DNA of 64,000 bases from Oscillospiraceae bacterium (GTDB taxonomy: Bacteria > Bacillota > Clostridia > Oscillospirales > Ruminococcaceae), in the NCBI GenBank assembly GCA_018110825.1, contig JAGBCL010000109.1:1-64000 (forward strand). The letters are read 5' to 3'. The notes beneath the pieces are model-generated. The model made no database searches. It was not told the DNA's origin and was given only the letters and a program-made list of their open reading frames with translations. Positions 51,736-61,877 of the stretch are shown here, in pieces; position 1 is the first letter of the stretch; every line of letters starts with the position of its first letter. The translations under genes were made by a program, and so were the position numbers.

Positions 51736-52422
51736 TCAGTTCCCCCTTGACTTTGCGCTTGTTTTATCTTCAATTATTCCGCAGAGCATATCAATTGCCC
51801 CCTGCAAATCAACCTCGGTTGTATCGCAGAGAACAGCGTCCTCAGCCTGCTTCAGCGGTGCGATTTCACGGTGCATATCGTTGTAGTCACGCTGATTTAC
51901 GTCAGCAAGGACTTCTTCAAAGCTTACACTTTCGCCCTTTTCAATAAGCTCAACATGTCTGCGGCGTGCACGCTCCTCTGCTGACGCTGTAAGATAAATT
52001 TTCAGCTCAGCGTCGGGAAGTACAACTGTACCGATATCACGACCGTCCATTACAACGTTATTTTCACGGGCAATCTTACGCTGTAATTCAAAAAGGAAAT
52101 CACGGACAGCGGGAATTGCCGAAACATTTGAAGCACCCATTGAAACCTCAGGAGTACGGATTTTATCAGAAACGTCTTCGCCGTTGACGAAAACGTGCTG
52201 AACACCATCGATATATTTCAGTTCAGGGGTGATATCGTTGAGCATTGCAACAACCTGCTCAGCGTTCTTTGTATCAGCACTGTGATTTATTGCGTAATAA
52301 GCGATTGAACGGTAGAGTGCACCCGTATCAACATAAATGAATCCAAATTTCTTTGCGGCAGCCTTTGCGATTGTACTTTTGCCTGCACCTGCAGGACCGT
52401 CGATTGCAATATTGATTGACAT
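51736..52422 (-). CDS. cmk: cytidylate kinase
   Basis: A 228-residue CMP/dCMP kinase: INIAIDGPAGAGKSTIAKAAA (P-loop), YVDTGALYRSIAYY (CMP site), VVMDGRDIGTVVLPDAELKIYLTAS, and the lid region RARRRHVELIEKG. The start at 52422 fits AAAGGA at a distance of ten bases; a GTG at 52431 is less likely. It is co-transcribed with the FAD protein gene upstream and plsC downstream. Confidence 0.96.
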   Translation of the reverse strand: MSINIAIDGPAGAGKSTIAKAAAKKFGFIYVDTGALYRSIAYYAINHSADTKNAEQVVAMLNDITPELKYIDGVQHVFVNGEDVSDKIRTPEVSMGASNVSAIPAVRDFLFELQRKIARENNVVMDGRDIGTVVLPDAELKIYLTASAEERARRRHVELIEKGESVSFEEVLADVNQRDYNDMHREIAPLKQAEDAVLCDTTEVDLQGAIDMLCGIIEDKTSAKSRGN

Positions 52423-52443
52423 TTTTAACACGTCCTTTGTTTT

Positions 52444-53682
52444 TTACATATTATTACCTGCGGTTACACCTGTAGAAAAAGCAATTTGCAGATTGAAGCC
52501 GCCTGTGTAAGCATCAACGTCCATTACCTCACCTGCGAAGAACAAGCCTTGCACAAGCTTTGACTCCATTGTTTTCGGAGAGATTTCGCTGACCTTAATT
52601 CCGCCGCTTGTGACGATTGCCTCGCTTAACGGGCGGAACTCCTTTACGGTTACGGGGAAACTTTTCAGCAGCTTCACAAGGTCGGTACGCTCCTGCTTTG
52701 TTACGGAGTTGACCTGCTTATCGGGAGCAATTCCCGAAAGTTTGACGATAACCGGTATCATCTTTGCTGGAAGAAGCTTTGAAAGTGAGTTGGAGAAAAG
52801 TCGGTTGGGGATTTCCGCAAAATCACGCTGGATACGCTTGTCAAGGGCGGCATGGTCAAGTGCAGGCTTCATATCAATGAGGATTTTATAGCGTCCCCTC
52901 TCCATTTTCGGGATGTGACTTGAAGCACTCAGCACCATTGGTCCTGACACGCCGAAATGGGTAAACAACATTTCGCCTTGCTCGGTATAGATGTTCTTGT
53001 TTTTCGCCGTGTCAACGAGGGTAAGTGCCACGTTTTTCAGCGACAGACCCATCATTTCCGTGCAGTAGCTTTCCTCTGCAACGAGGGGCACAAGTGACGG
53101 TTTGAGCGGTACAATTGTATGTCCCAGTTTCTCGGCAAAGCGGTAACCGTCGCCGTCGGAACCTGTTCCGGGGTAGGATTTCCCTCCCGTTGCAACAAGA
53201 ACGCTTACCGCATTATATATAGTATCCCCGCAGTCGACACCTGTTACGACGCCGTCATCAACGAGAATATTCTTTACCTTTTCGCCCTTGTGTATCTGCA
53301 CGCCGCGGTCACGGCAGGCTTTTTCAAGTGCGTGGACGATATCGTGTGCGTTGTCGCTTACTGGGAAAACACGGTTGCCTCTTTCGGTTTTCAGCGGCAC
53401 TCCGCAGGCTTCAAAGAAGTCCATACAATCCTGACAGTTGAAGCGGCTGTATGCGGAATAGAGGAAGCGGCTGTTGACGGGAATATTTGCGAAAAAATCC
53501 TCGTCGGTGCAGTTGTTTGTTACGTTGCATCTGCCCTTTCCCGTAATGGCAAGCTTTCTTCCGCACTTCTCCCCTTTTTCAATCAGGAGCACGCTTTTTC
53601 CGTTATCTGCGGCTGTTACGGCGGCAATCATTCCTGCCGCGCCGCCGCCTATTATAATGCAATCAAAAAAGTTGTTCTGCAT
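52444..53682 (-). CDS. HI0933/YhiN-type flavoprotein
   Basis: A 412-residue NAD(P)/FAD-dependent oxidoreductase: FDCIIIGGGAAGMIAAVTAAD (FAD-binding glycine motif), KCGRKLAITGKGRCNVTNNC, VLVATGGKSYPGTGSDGDGY, LFTHFGVSGPMVLSAS, and the C-terminal GLFFAGEVMDVDAYTGGFNLQIAFSTG. Members are flavoproteins of mostly unknown substrate; the bile-acid enzyme BaiN belongs here. AAGGAAT lies before the ATG, two bases after the RpiR-type gene. It is a conserved companion of cmk in Clostridia. Confidence 0.93.
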   Translation of the reverse strand: MQNNFFDCIIIGGGAAGMIAAVTAADNGKSVLLIEKGEKCGRKLAITGKGRCNVTNNCTDEDFFANIPVNSRFLYSAYSRFNCQDCMDFFEACGVPLKTERGNRVFPVSDNAHDIVHALEKACRDRGVQIHKGEKVKNILVDDGVVTGVDCGDTIYNAVSVLVATGGKSYPGTGSDGDGYRFAEKLGHTIVPLKPSLVPLVAEESYCTEMMGLSLKNVALTLVDTAKNKNIYTEQGEMLFTHFGVSGPMVLSASSHIPKMERGRYKILIDMKPALDHAALDKRIQRDFAEIPNRLFSNSLSKLLPAKMIPVIVKLSGIAPDKQVNSVTKQERTDLVKLLKSFPVTVKEFRPLSEAIVTSGGIKVSEISPKTMESKLVQGLFFAGEVMDVDAYTGGFNLQIAFSTGVTAGNNM

Positions 53683-53684
53683 AA

Positions 53685-54578
53685 TTATTCCTTATTATCA
53701 GTAGTGTTATCGTGTTTTTCGTACACCTCAAACTCGTCATAGACAGCGTTAAGACGCTCATAGTTCTTTACAACATAATCGCTCTTGCGCATACCTACGG
53801 CAACGATAAGTGCGTTGATTACGCTCATCGGTGCAACAAGTGAGTCGGCAAAGGAAACCATATCGCTTCTTGCAAGGAGCATATTGTCTGCGTACTCCGC
53901 AAGTGGTGAAGCCTTGCTGTCGGTGATTGCGATAACCTTTGCACCCTGTTCGTGTGCGTAGCGGAAAGCCTTTACAGTATGGGTTGAGTAACGTGGGAAG
54001 CTTATACCTATCATAATATCGTTCTCTCCGATGTTCAGAATCTGCTCGAACATTTCGCTTGTTGAAGTGGTGTGCACAAGCTTCACGTTGTCAAACATCA
54101 TATTGAAATAGAATGAGAGGAAACGTGCAAGCACGGCTGCTGAACGTGCACCGATAACATAGATATTCTTTGCCGCACATAAGGTATCAACAGTTCTGTA
54201 GAACTCGTCACGGTCGCCCTCCTCAAGGGTTTTGCGGATTTTGTCGATATCCATATTCAGCACCTTTTCGTACACGTCGTTACCACTTAACTGGTCATTC
54301 ATAACGTCGATACGCTGAACGGTTGTAAGCTTGTTGCTGGTGTACTCTTTAAGGGCACGCTGCAATTCCGGGTAACCCTCGAAGCCAAGTTCGGTTGCAA
54401 AACGTACAACGGTTGACTCGCTGACACCGACAATTGTTCCAAGCTTTGAAGCTGTCATAAATGCGGCTTTGTCGTAGCGTGTCATAATAAATTCAGCGAT
54501 TTTCTTGTGTCCTTTTGACAGGGTAGGCATAATTTCCTGAAGCTTATCAAAAAGCTTTGCATCAGGAGTATGAGACAT
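53685..54578 (-). CDS. MurR/RpiR family transcriptional regulator
   Basis: A 297-residue regulator. The N-terminal HTH_6 domain has IMPTLSKGHKKIAEFIMT, KLGTIVGVSESTVVRFATELGFEGYPELQ; the C-terminal SIS domain has NIYVIGARSAAVLARFLSFYFN and MIGISFPRYSTHTVKAFRYAHEQGAKVIAITDS. The SIS domain binds a phosphosugar, so it senses sugar metabolism. AAGGAGG precedes the ATG. No sugar gene is next to it, so its targets may lie elsewhere. Confidence 0.92.
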   Translation of the reverse strand: MSHTPDAKLFDKLQEIMPTLSKGHKKIAEFIMTRYDKAAFMTASKLGTIVGVSESTVVRFATELGFEGYPELQRALKEYTSNKLTTVQRIDVMNDQLSGNDVYEKVLNMDIDKIRKTLEEGDRDEFYRTVDTLCAAKNIYVIGARSAAVLARFLSFYFNMMFDNVKLVHTTSTSEMFEQILNIGENDIMIGISFPRYSTHTVKAFRYAHEQGAKVIAITDSKASPLAEYADNMLLARSDMVSFADSLVAPMSVINALIVAVGMRKSDYVVKNYERLNAVYDEFEVYEKHDNTTDNKE

Positions 54579-54600
54579 ATGTAGTCCTCCTTAACTGAGA

Positions 54601-54807
54601 TTATTCCCAGAGATTATTCTGCATTTCAATAATTTTGTTACGTCTTTCGGCGGTTGCCTTTTCATCAATGAGGTACTCACCGTTTTGCCAAAGGATAACA
54701 TCACCCTCTTTTGTACCGTCGGGAAGTGCGCCTGCGGGAATATCAAAGCTGATTTCTCCGTCTTCGATAACGGCTATTCCCTCGGAAATATTTGAAACTA
54801 TAAGCAT
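54601..54807 (-). CDS. DUF3006 domain protein
   Basis: A 68-residue acidic protein: MLIVSNISEGIAVIEDGEIS, IPAGALPDGTKEGDVILWQN, with the final helix AERRNKIIEMQNNLW. This matches DUF3006, a small beta-rich domain usually encoded next to ComEC-like metallo-beta-lactamases, exactly as here. AAGGA lies before the ATG at 54807, four bases after the upstream stop; the earlier in-frame start at 54831 lies within the previous gene. Function is unknown. Confidence 0.85.
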   Translation of the reverse strand: MLIVSNISEGIAVIEDGEISFDIPAGALPDGTKEGDVILWQNGEYLIDEKATAERRNKIIEMQNNLWE

Positions 54808-54811
54808 ATTA

Positions 54812-55822
54812 TCATTCCTTTTCGGTTGCAACGTAAATCTGTTTGCCGTCTGAGTAGACGGTTACTGTACCATAACGGTCAGTACGATAACTTGTTACTC
54901 CGTAATCATCAAGAAGCTCAACAACATCGGCATGCGGGTGACCGTATTCATTTCCGTCACCGCACTGGATTATGCATATTTCAGGAGAAACTGCGTCGAT
55001 AAAGGCTTCACTTGAAGAGGTACTGCTGCCGTGATGCGGTGATTTCAGCACGTCTGCGTCAACATTTGCGCCGTACTCCAGAATATCATTTTCCGCTTTC
55101 TTTTCGATATCACCAGTAAACAGATATGAAGTTTCTCCGTATGTCAATTTTACTACAACAGAATAATTATTCAAATCGTCATAATCAGTAACCGGGGCAA
55201 GAATCTCGAAGCTTGGTGCTGTCTTGCTTACAGCAGCGGCAGTTGTGCCTGTAAATGTGTAGGTTGTATCAGGCTTTGCGGCAGTCAGTTTGATTGCCTT
55301 TGCACTGAGTTCTGTAAGAAACTTTTCATAGAAAACTGTTGTAGGAGTAAGTTCTTCCGAAACCTTCGGCACGATTACTTTACCTACATCAACTGCAGAA
55401 ATTATTTCAGACATTGACCCCATATGGTCGGAATGTGGATGCGTTGCAACAACGTAATCAAGTTTTTCAATCCCCTGCTCATCAAGATATTCCAGCACAG
55501 TTTCAGCATACTGACTTTCACCGCTGTCGATAAGCATTGAAGCACCCTCCCACATAATGAGAGAGCAGTCGCCCTGACCCACATCGATATAGTGGATTTC
55601 AAGGTCAGCGTCCTTGTCTATAAAATTCTGAGCGGCGACTCTGGGCACATCATCGCTGCCAAGCTCAAGATAACCGCTGTAGACAAAGGTTGCGCCAACA
55701 AGCATAAGCAGAAAAATCAGTACGGGAGAAATTCCTAGCGACTCCGCTGCTTTGACTGTTTTCTTTGCTGCTGATTTTGCTTTCCTGACCTGCTGTTTCG
55801 TTGGTTTCTTTTTTGCTGCCAT
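54812..55822 (-). CDS. ComEC/Rec2-like metallo-beta-lactamase
   Basis: A 336-residue protein: a Lys-rich N-terminus, a membrane segment ([22 protein letters not shown]) and an extracellular metallo-beta-lactamase domain ([26 protein letters not shown] with the HxHxDH zinc motif, [22 protein letters not shown]). It resembles the nuclease-like domain of ComEC and secreted MBL nucleases. The ATG at 55822 has AAAGGA nine bases upstream and lies 88 bases inside the ygiQ gene. Confidence 0.9.
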   Translation of the reverse strand: MAAKKKPTKQQVRKAKSAAKKTVKAAESLGISPVLIFLLMLVGATFVYSGYLELGSDDVPRVAAQNFIDKDADLEIHYIDVGQGDCSLIMWEGASMLIDSGESQYAETVLEYLDEQGIEKLDYVVATHPHSDHMGSMSEIISAVDVGKVIVPKVSEELTPTTVFYEKFLTELSAKAIKLTAAKPDTTYTFTGTTAAAVSKTAPSFEILAPVTDYDDLNNYSVVVKLTYGETSYLFTGDIEKKAENDILEYGANVDADVLKSPHHGSSTSSSEAFIDAVSPEICIIQCGDGNEYGHPHADVVELLDDYGVTSYRTDRYGTVTVYSDGKQIYVATEKE

Positions 55823-57663
55823 TTTGCAGAATCCTTTCGCTGTTCGTTTCGTTTACGCTCGTCTGCGAGGTATTTTGCGTCTGGTTTTACAAGACAATCC
55901 TTAGTGTTGCCGATTAAATCGGTACGGTGAGCCTTCTGTAGTGCCTCGATAACCTTACGCTGATTGTCGGGGCGGAAATACTGGAGAAGCGCACGCTGCA
56001 TAGCCTTTTCCTCAGCTGTTTTCGGAACGTACACAGGCTCCATTGTATACGGGTCAAGCTCTGTGTAGAACATACAGGTTGAGATTGTTCCAGGTGTAGG
56101 GTAGAAGTCCTGTACCTGTTCGGGACGGATTTTCAGACTTTTCAGGAACAGTGCAAGCTCAACCGCTTCATTCAGCGTACTGCCCGGGTGTGAGGACATT
56201 AGATACGGTACGAGATACTGCTCTTTGCCGACCTGTCCTGTAATACGGTAGAATTTATCCTGAAATTTCTTGTATGCTTCAATGTGTGGCTTTCCCATTT
56301 TGTCGAGGACAACTGCGGAGCAATGCTCAGGGGCAACCTTCAGCTGACCGCTGACGTGGTGTTCGATAAGCTCACGCATAAACTCCTCGTTTTTGTCTTC
56401 AATAAGGTAATCGTAACGGATGCCGCTTCGGATGAAAACCTTTTTCACCTTTGGCACGGCACGGATTTTTCTTAGCAGATTAAGGTACTCGGTATGGTCA
56501 ACCTCAAGTGCCTTACACGGCTCGGGAGCAAGACATTTCTTGCCCTTGCAAAGACCGTGTTCAAGCTGTTTCTTGCAGCTTGGTGCACGGAAGTTTGCGG
56601 TTGGTCCACCTACGTCGTGGATATATCCCTTGAAGCCAGGAAGCGTGGTAAGAAGTTCGGCTTCCTTAAGGATACTTTCCTCGCTTCTTACAGCGATTTT
56701 CCTGCCTTGGTGCAGAGCAATTGAACAGAAATTACAATTGCCGAAACAACCACGGTTGTGTGTGATGGAAAATTCAACTTCCTGTATTCCGGGTACGCCG
56801 CCCTCTTTTTCGTAAATCGGATGGTAGGTACGCATATATGGGAGTGCATAGACCTTGTCAAGCTCCTCGGTTGTCAACACAGGTGACGGCGGAAGCTGGA
56901 CAAGCATTTTCTGCTCCTGCCGCTGGATAATTGTTCTGCCGTAGACCTCATCCTGCCAGTCATACTGCTGACGGCAAGCCTTTGCGTAGGATTTTTTATC
57001 CTCACGGCAAAGCTTCAGGGACGGACACTCAACTGCACCGTATGGAGTATCCTCGGGCTTGCAGAGGTAGGCTGTACCACGGATATCGGTAAGGGAATGA
57101 ATATCCTCACCGTTTGCAAGACGGGTACAGATTTCGGTAATCTGATGCTCGCCCATACCGTACATAAGGATATCGGCGGTGCTGTCCTCCAGGATTGAAG
57201 GGCGAACTGCATCGTCCCAGTAATCGTAGTGCGCAAAACGGCGGAGGGAGGCTTCGAGTCCTCCTATTCCGATTGGCACGTCGCCGTAGATTTCACGGAT
57301 TTTCTTGCAGTACACGATAACCGCACGGTCGGGACGCTTGCCTGCCTTACCGCCTGCTGTGTAAGCGTCATCGGAACGCTTTTTCTTTGCGGAGGTGTAA
57401 TGTGCAACCATAGAGTCGATGTTGCCCGAGGTTACGAGGAAGGCATATTTTGGCTTGCCCAAACGGATAAAGTCGCGGTCACAGCGCCAATCTGGCTGAG
57501 CGATAATACCCACGGTAAAGCCGAGGCTTTCGATTATTCTTGAAATGATGGAAATGCCGAAGCTTGGGTGGTCGACGTAGCTGTCACCTGTCACGCAGAT
57601 GAAGTCGAACCGGTTTATATTCTGTTCGAGCATTTCCTGTTTTGAGATGGGAAGAAAAGGCAT
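55735..57663 (-). CDS. ygiQ: YgiQ family radical SAM protein
   Basis: A 642-residue UPF0313/YgiQ protein. The N-terminal domain ([44 protein letters not shown]) is followed by a radical SAM barrel with [18 protein letters not shown] binding the cluster, VGGPTANF and [15 protein letters not shown]. The family reaction is unknown. The last 29 codons form a Gln/Arg/Lys-rich basic tail, which overlaps the start of the MBL gene in another frame. CCTCCG-type AGG lies before the ATG. It follows a 90-base spacer. Confidence 0.93.
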   Translation of the reverse strand: MPFLPISKQEMLEQNINRFDFICVTGDSYVDHPSFGISIISRIIESLGFTVGIIAQPDWRCDRDFIRLGKPKYAFLVTSGNIDSMVAHYTSAKKKRSDDAYTAGGKAGKRPDRAVIVYCKKIREIYGDVPIGIGGLEASLRRFAHYDYWDDAVRPSILEDSTADILMYGMGEHQITEICTRLANGEDIHSLTDIRGTAYLCKPEDTPYGAVECPSLKLCREDKKSYAKACRQQYDWQDEVYGRTIIQRQEQKMLVQLPPSPVLTTEELDKVYALPYMRTYHPIYEKEGGVPGIQEVEFSITHNRGCFGNCNFCSIALHQGRKIAVRSEESILKEAELLTTLPGFKGYIHDVGGPTANFRAPSCKKQLEHGLCKGKKCLAPEPCKALEVDHTEYLNLLRKIRAVPKVKKVFIRSGIRYDYLIEDKNEEFMRELIEHHVSGQLKVAPEHCSAVVLDKMGKPHIEAYKKFQDKFYRITGQVGKEQYLVPYLMSSHPGSTLNEAVELALFLKSLKIRPEQVQDFYPTPGTISTCMFYTELDPYTMEPVYVPKTAEEKAMQRALLQYFRPDNQRKVIEALQKAHRTDLIGNTKDCLVKPDAKYLADERKRNEQRKDSAKWQQKRNQRNSRSGKQNQQQRKQSKQRSR

Positions 57664-57753
57664 AAAAACCTCCGATAAAATTTGAAATTTGGAAAGTGGA
57701 ATGGGGAATTATTTCAGAGTAGAGAGTTTAGAGTTCAGAGTGGAGATTGTGTT

Positions 57754-58173
57754 TCAGGGGAACAAACTAAAGTCGTAGTAAGAATAATTATATAATAAAT
57801 ATGAAAGTGCTACCCATACACAAGCCCATATCAGAATGGTGAAAAGTATATGGATCACCTTTTTTGCACGGTAATCCGGGTTTTCATTACGTACTGCGGC
57901 AAATGCACCGATTGTTCCGCCTAAAATGGCTGGAATAATACCTGCAATCTTGTCTTTTTTTATTGCATTGTAAGCAAGATTATTCATTACTAAAAGAAAT
58001 ATGACTATCGCTGACAGTATAAGAAATTCATCGGTGCCTATCGAAATATATACCAGCAGAACAATGACCAATCCCAAAGCGGCAATTCCTTCGACAAAGA
58101 AAGCCATTGACACCAAAATCAAGCATACAATATTTGTCACAAGCAGATAATGCTTTTTGATAAACTCTTTCAT
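57754..58173 (-). CDS. small membrane protein with DUF1294-like middle
   Basis: A 139-residue protein with four hydrophobic segments. The central NNLAYNAIKKDKIAGIIPAILGGTIGAFAAV is like the first part of DUF1294 proteins (Y-x-x-D-K-x-x-A, then a G-x-G-A helix), but the first half is longer than usual. The ATG at 58173 follows GGGGTGA and lies 12 bases after the ftsK stop. It is the last gene before a 90-base spacer. Function is unknown. Confidence 0.65.
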   Translation of the reverse strand: MKEFIKKHYLLVTNIVCLILVSMAFFVEGIAALGLVIVLLVYISIGTDEFLILSAIVIFLLVMNNLAYNAIKKDKIAGIIPAILGGTIGAFAAVRNENPDYRAKKVIHILFTILIWACVWVALSYLLYNYSYYDFSLFP

Positions 58174-58185
58174 CACGTCACCCCG

Positions 58186-60819
58186 TTATTCCTCGGTAAT
58201 CTCTCCTGTTTCCTCTGCACCGAGATTGTCCTGATTGATAAGCTTTCTCTGCATCCACATTTCTCTTGTCACAAGAACGGAACGCGGCTTTGAGCCTTCG
58301 TACGGACCGACAACGCCCATTTCTTCAAGCTCGTCCATTACTCTTGCCGCACGGGCATAGCCGAGCTTCAGCTTACGCTGGAGGTAGGAAACTGAGGCTT
58401 GTCCTGCGTCGATGAGGACTTCCACGGCCTGGTCGATTATATCTCCGTCGCCGCTTGGTACAGCTGTATCGCCTGCGCCTGCAACCTTTTCGCCCTTAGG
58501 CACGGGCATATTCTTTTCGATTTCCTCGATAATTTCGTTGGAGTATTCAACCGTACCGCCGCTCTTGATGAACTCGACAACAGCTTCGACTTCCTTTGTT
58601 GAAGCGAAACAGCCCTGAATTCTGACAGGCTTCGGGATACCCTGCGGATAGTACAGCATATCGCCGTGACCGAGGAGCTTTTCAGCGCCTGCGGTGTCGA
58701 TAATTGTACGGCTGTCAATCTGTGATGAAACGGTAAGGGCAATTCTTGACGGAATGTTCGCCTTGATAAGACCTGTGATAACGTCAACGGTTGGTCGCTG
58801 GGTTGCGATAATAAGGTGCATACCAGCGGCACGAGCCATCTGTGCAAGTCGGCAGATTGAGTCCTCGACTTCGTTTGAAGCCGCCATCATAAGGTCGGCA
58901 AGCTCGTCGATTACGATTACGATTTTCGGCAGCGGTTCAACGCCGTCTGTAACAGCCGCCATTTCGTTGTAGCCGCCGTGGTCACGGACGTTGTAATCCG
59001 CAAAAAGCTTATAACGCTTGAGCATCTCCTGTACCGCCCAAGACAGCGCACCTGCCGCTTTTCGTGGGTCGGTTACAACAGGAATAAGGAGGTGCGGAAT
59101 ACCGTCGTAAACCTTGAACTCAACCATTTTCGGGTCAATAAGCACAAGGCGCACCTCGTCGGGAGTTGCGTTGTAGAGGATACTCATAATGATACTGTTG
59201 GTGCAGACAGACTTACCTGAACCTGTTGTACCTGCGATAATCATGTGAGGCATCTTGCCGATATCGCCTATCATAATTTCGCCGTCGATATTCTTACCCA
59301 CAACAAAGCTGAGCTTGCTCTTGTTTTCGGTAAATTCGGGACTTTCAATCATTTCACGGATTGTTACGATATCCTTGACTCTGTTAGGCACTTCGACACC
59401 TACTGCCGCCTTGCCGGGGATTGGTGCTTCGATACGGACACCTGCCGCTGCGAGGTTAAGTGCGATATCGTCAGCAAGACCTGTAATCTTGGAGATTTTT
59501 ACACCTGCGCTCGGCTGTAATTCGTAACGTGTAACGGTTGGTCCACGGTGGATATCAACAATTCTTGTAGATACGCCGAAGCTCTTGAGTGTTTCAACAA
59601 GCGTATCTGCGTTGGACTTCATTTCAGCCTCGGCTTCAGCGGAATTAAGGCTGTTGTCAACGTTTTTCAGCAAGGAAATCGGTGGGAACTGGTACGCAAC
59701 CGCAACAGGCTCCTGCTCGGCAATTTCATTCTGAATGTCAGCCGCAGTTGGTGCGTCTGGCATATCAAGCTCTTCCTCGGTCTGGATTTTATTTGAAGCA
59801 AGTGTGGACTGCTTCTTTGCCTTTTCAGCTTCAGCCTTTGGTGCAAAAATTCCTTTTTTCTTTTCGGGAGTTGCGGCGGCTTTCTTGATGATATCATCAA
59901 GCTCGTTTGTAGCCTTGGCAATTGTTTCGGTAGCTTCTACACTGCTTGCGGAAGGCTCCTTAGCAGGTGCGGAAACGGGGTGTGCAGGCATACTTTCCAT
60001 AAAGATTTCCTGCTCTGTTTTAGGCTTTTCGGCAGGCTGTTCCTCTGCCTTTTTATTGTTAGGAATAGGAATATCCACGTTGAAATTCTTTGCCTTTTCC
60101 TTTACAACCGCAGCTGGCACATCCGAGTTGGGAACAGCCTTTGCGGCTTTCTTTTCGGCAATTTTTTCGGCTCTTGTTTTCTTTGCCCCGGGAGGTGCAA
60201 CAAAATCTTCGGCCTCGGTAGGAGTATACTCGCCTCTTGCCTCATTTGCGGCAGAAACTGCGTTTCTGAACATATTTACAAGGTCAACGATTGTCTTGTT
60301 GGAAATAATCATTGCCACAACAAAAATAAGCAGCACTATTATGATAGTTGCACCCATTTTGCCGAACAGAGAAAGGAGAGGGCCTGCGATAAAAATACTC
60401 ATTACGCCGCCGCCTCGATGCTGTTTACCCTCGGCAAAAAGTGCAGGAATAATTTCCTCAAAGAGTTTTGTTCCGGTAAGTTCACCGCTTGTTACAATCT
60501 GAAAAAATGAAGATGTCAGAAGAATTATAACAAAGCACTGGATAACCTTACCCTGAACGGCACGATGTGATTTATCCATTGCTATCATTATTGAAACATA
60601 AATCAGAATCACGGGCACGAGAAACACGGAAAGTCCGAACATTCCGAGAAAGATGTTATGTATGCTGTTCCATGCAGACTCGCCCTCGATAAATGTAAAC
60701 GCAAAGCTGAGTACGCCAAGGGCAAAAAGCACTGTTGACCACAGCACCTTATCCCCTGCATTGGTTTCCTCAACCTGCTTTTTTGATTTAGGCTGGGTTG
60801 TTGTTTTTTTTGTAGCCAA
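58186..60819 (-). CDS. ftsK: FtsK/SpoIIIE family DNA translocase
   Basis: An 877-residue septal DNA pump. It has four N-terminal membrane helices (to about 185), a linker rich in Lys, Ala and Glu, the motor domain with Walker A GTTGSGKSVCTN and Walker B IVIVIDELADLM, the RFI-like GRPTVDVI region (ATQRPTVDVITGLIKANIPSRIA), and the C-terminal gamma winged helix (ASVSYLQRKLKLGYARAARVMDELE). It clears chromosomes from the division or sporulation septum. The start codon is TTG (60819), behind GGGAGG. It follows uppP by 19 bases. Confidence 0.95.
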   Translation of the reverse strand: MATKKTTTQPKSKKQVEETNAGDKVLWSTVLFALGVLSFAFTFIEGESAWNSIHNIFLGMFGLSVFLVPVILIYVSIMIAMDKSHRAVQGKVIQCFVIILLTSSFFQIVTSGELTGTKLFEEIIPALFAEGKQHRGGGVMSIFIAGPLLSLFGKMGATIIIVLLIFVVAMIISNKTIVDLVNMFRNAVSAANEARGEYTPTEAEDFVAPPGAKKTRAEKIAEKKAAKAVPNSDVPAAVVKEKAKNFNVDIPIPNNKKAEEQPAEKPKTEQEIFMESMPAHPVSAPAKEPSASSVEATETIAKATNELDDIIKKAAATPEKKKGIFAPKAEAEKAKKQSTLASNKIQTEEELDMPDAPTAADIQNEIAEQEPVAVAYQFPPISLLKNVDNSLNSAEAEAEMKSNADTLVETLKSFGVSTRIVDIHRGPTVTRYELQPSAGVKISKITGLADDIALNLAAAGVRIEAPIPGKAAVGVEVPNRVKDIVTIREMIESPEFTENKSKLSFVVGKNIDGEIMIGDIGKMPHMIIAGTTGSGKSVCTNSIIMSILYNATPDEVRLVLIDPKMVEFKVYDGIPHLLIPVVTDPRKAAGALSWAVQEMLKRYKLFADYNVRDHGGYNEMAAVTDGVEPLPKIVIVIDELADLMMAASNEVEDSICRLAQMARAAGMHLIIATQRPTVDVITGLIKANIPSRIALTVSSQIDSRTIIDTAGAEKLLGHGDMLYYPQGIPKPVRIQGCFASTKEVEAVVEFIKSGGTVEYSNEIIEEIEKNMPVPKGEKVAGAGDTAVPSGDGDIIDQAVEVLIDAGQASVSYLQRKLKLGYARAARVMDELEEMGVVGPYEGSKPRSVLVTREMWMQRKLINQDNLGAEETGEITEE

Positions 60820-60838
60820 GATTTTTTCCTCCCAAATT

Positions 60839-61714
60839 TTATCCTATCATAATGCGTATACCGCTTATATTTTCGTAGAGTCCCAAGCTGATTACTGCAA
60901 TTCCTAGAACAAGAGTGTACCATGCAAAAATGCGGAACTTATCGTTAACGACCATTGCCTTGATAAGTCGGATTGCAAGGTAACCTGCGATTGCTGAAAT
61001 CACAAAACTGATTGCAAGCGGCACAAGGTTTGCTTTAAGCTCCTCAGCTGCTGAATCGGTAAGGTCAAACAGCTTGACGAATGCACCTGCGAGAATTACG
61101 GGGATACCGAGGATAAAACTGTATTCAACGGCGTCCTCGCGCTTCATTCCAGTAAACAATGCCGAACAGATTGTTGAACCTGAACGAGAAATGCCTGGAG
61201 TAAGTGCTACACCCTGAAACGCACCTATTATCAAAGCATTTTTTACGGTTGTTTCTCCTGCGGTATAGCAGTTGTACTTTTTTGCACGGGTACTGCAGAA
61301 AAGAAGTGCAGAGGTATAGAGGAATGCAAATCCCTCAACGATAATATCCTCATCGGAAGCGAGGTTGTCGAAAAAGTCCTTGAATATGTAGAAGCCGAAA
61401 AGTGGCAGAATTGACACAATAATCATCATTATCATTCTGCGTTCGGGATTCATTTCCTTCCACTTGAACTTGCCTGTAAACAGGTCACCGAGCAGACGGA
61501 AAGCTTCGATAATAAGCTTTTTGATTTTATCCCAGAACGCTACAAACACGGCAACAAGCGTACCGAGATGGAGTATAATGGTCATGGTGACGGCATTTTC
61601 GCCGTCAAGACCGAAAAAGTGCTGAAAGAGTGAAAGGTGTCCCGAGCTTGACACGGGAAGAAACTCGGTCAGACCCTGCACAATACCCTGTAAAATTGCT
61701 TCAAGAATAGTCAT
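60839..61714 (-). CDS. uppP: undecaprenyl-diphosphatase
   Basis: A 291-residue, eight-helix membrane enzyme of the BacA/UppP family: LQGIVQGLTEFLPVSSSGHLSL and VALTPGISRSGSTICSALFTGM are the two active-site segments. It recycles undecaprenyl diphosphate to the monophosphate carrier for cell-wall synthesis and confers bacitracin tolerance. AGAGGA lies before the ATG, which overlaps the end of the ylzJ-like gene by 14 bases. Confidence 0.95.
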   Translation of the reverse strand: MTILEAILQGIVQGLTEFLPVSSSGHLSLFQHFFGLDGENAVTMTIILHLGTLVAVFVAFWDKIKKLIIEAFRLLGDLFTGKFKWKEMNPERRMIMMIIVSILPLFGFYIFKDFFDNLASDEDIIVEGFAFLYTSALLFCSTRAKKYNCYTAGETTVKNALIIGAFQGVALTPGISRSGSTICSALFTGMKREDAVEYSFILGIPVILAGAFVKLFDLTDSAAEELKANLVPLAISFVISAIAGYLAIRLIKAMVVNDKFRIFAWYTLVLGIAVISLGLYENISGIRIMIG

Positions 61715-61877
61715 AGTTGTTCCTCTTTATATTTGAAATTTGCATAGGCTGCGTGGCTTGCAGAAAATCGGCAGGATTGGTTGACATAATCTCCTGCTTC
61801 GGATTTTCCACAAATGCAAGCTCACGCTCCTGTGCGTACAATACATCATATTCGCCGATAATTGTGTGAAGTACCAT
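61701..61877 (-). CDS. ylzJ: YlzJ-like small protein
   Basis: A 58-residue frame read from the sequence between tepA and uppP, beginning [17 protein letters not shown] and containing STNPADFLQATQP, close to the YlzJ pattern of an opening strand and a STDPxDYL motif. In Bacillus the order is tepA-ylzJ-spoIIIE; here uppP is inserted before ftsK. GAGGTGA lies before the ATG, which overlaps the tepA stop by one base, and the end overlaps the uppP start by 14 bases. Function is unknown. Confidence 0.8.
   Translation of the reverse strand: MVLHTIIGEYDVLYAQERELAFVENPKQEIMSTNPADFLQATQPMQISNIKRNNYDYS

Noticed and set aside
57664-57753. Repeat-like AGAG-rich stretch between the small membrane protein gene and ygiQ.
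   Set aside because: Only short, imperfect AGAGTNNAGAG units; no array, hairpin or promoter can be supported.
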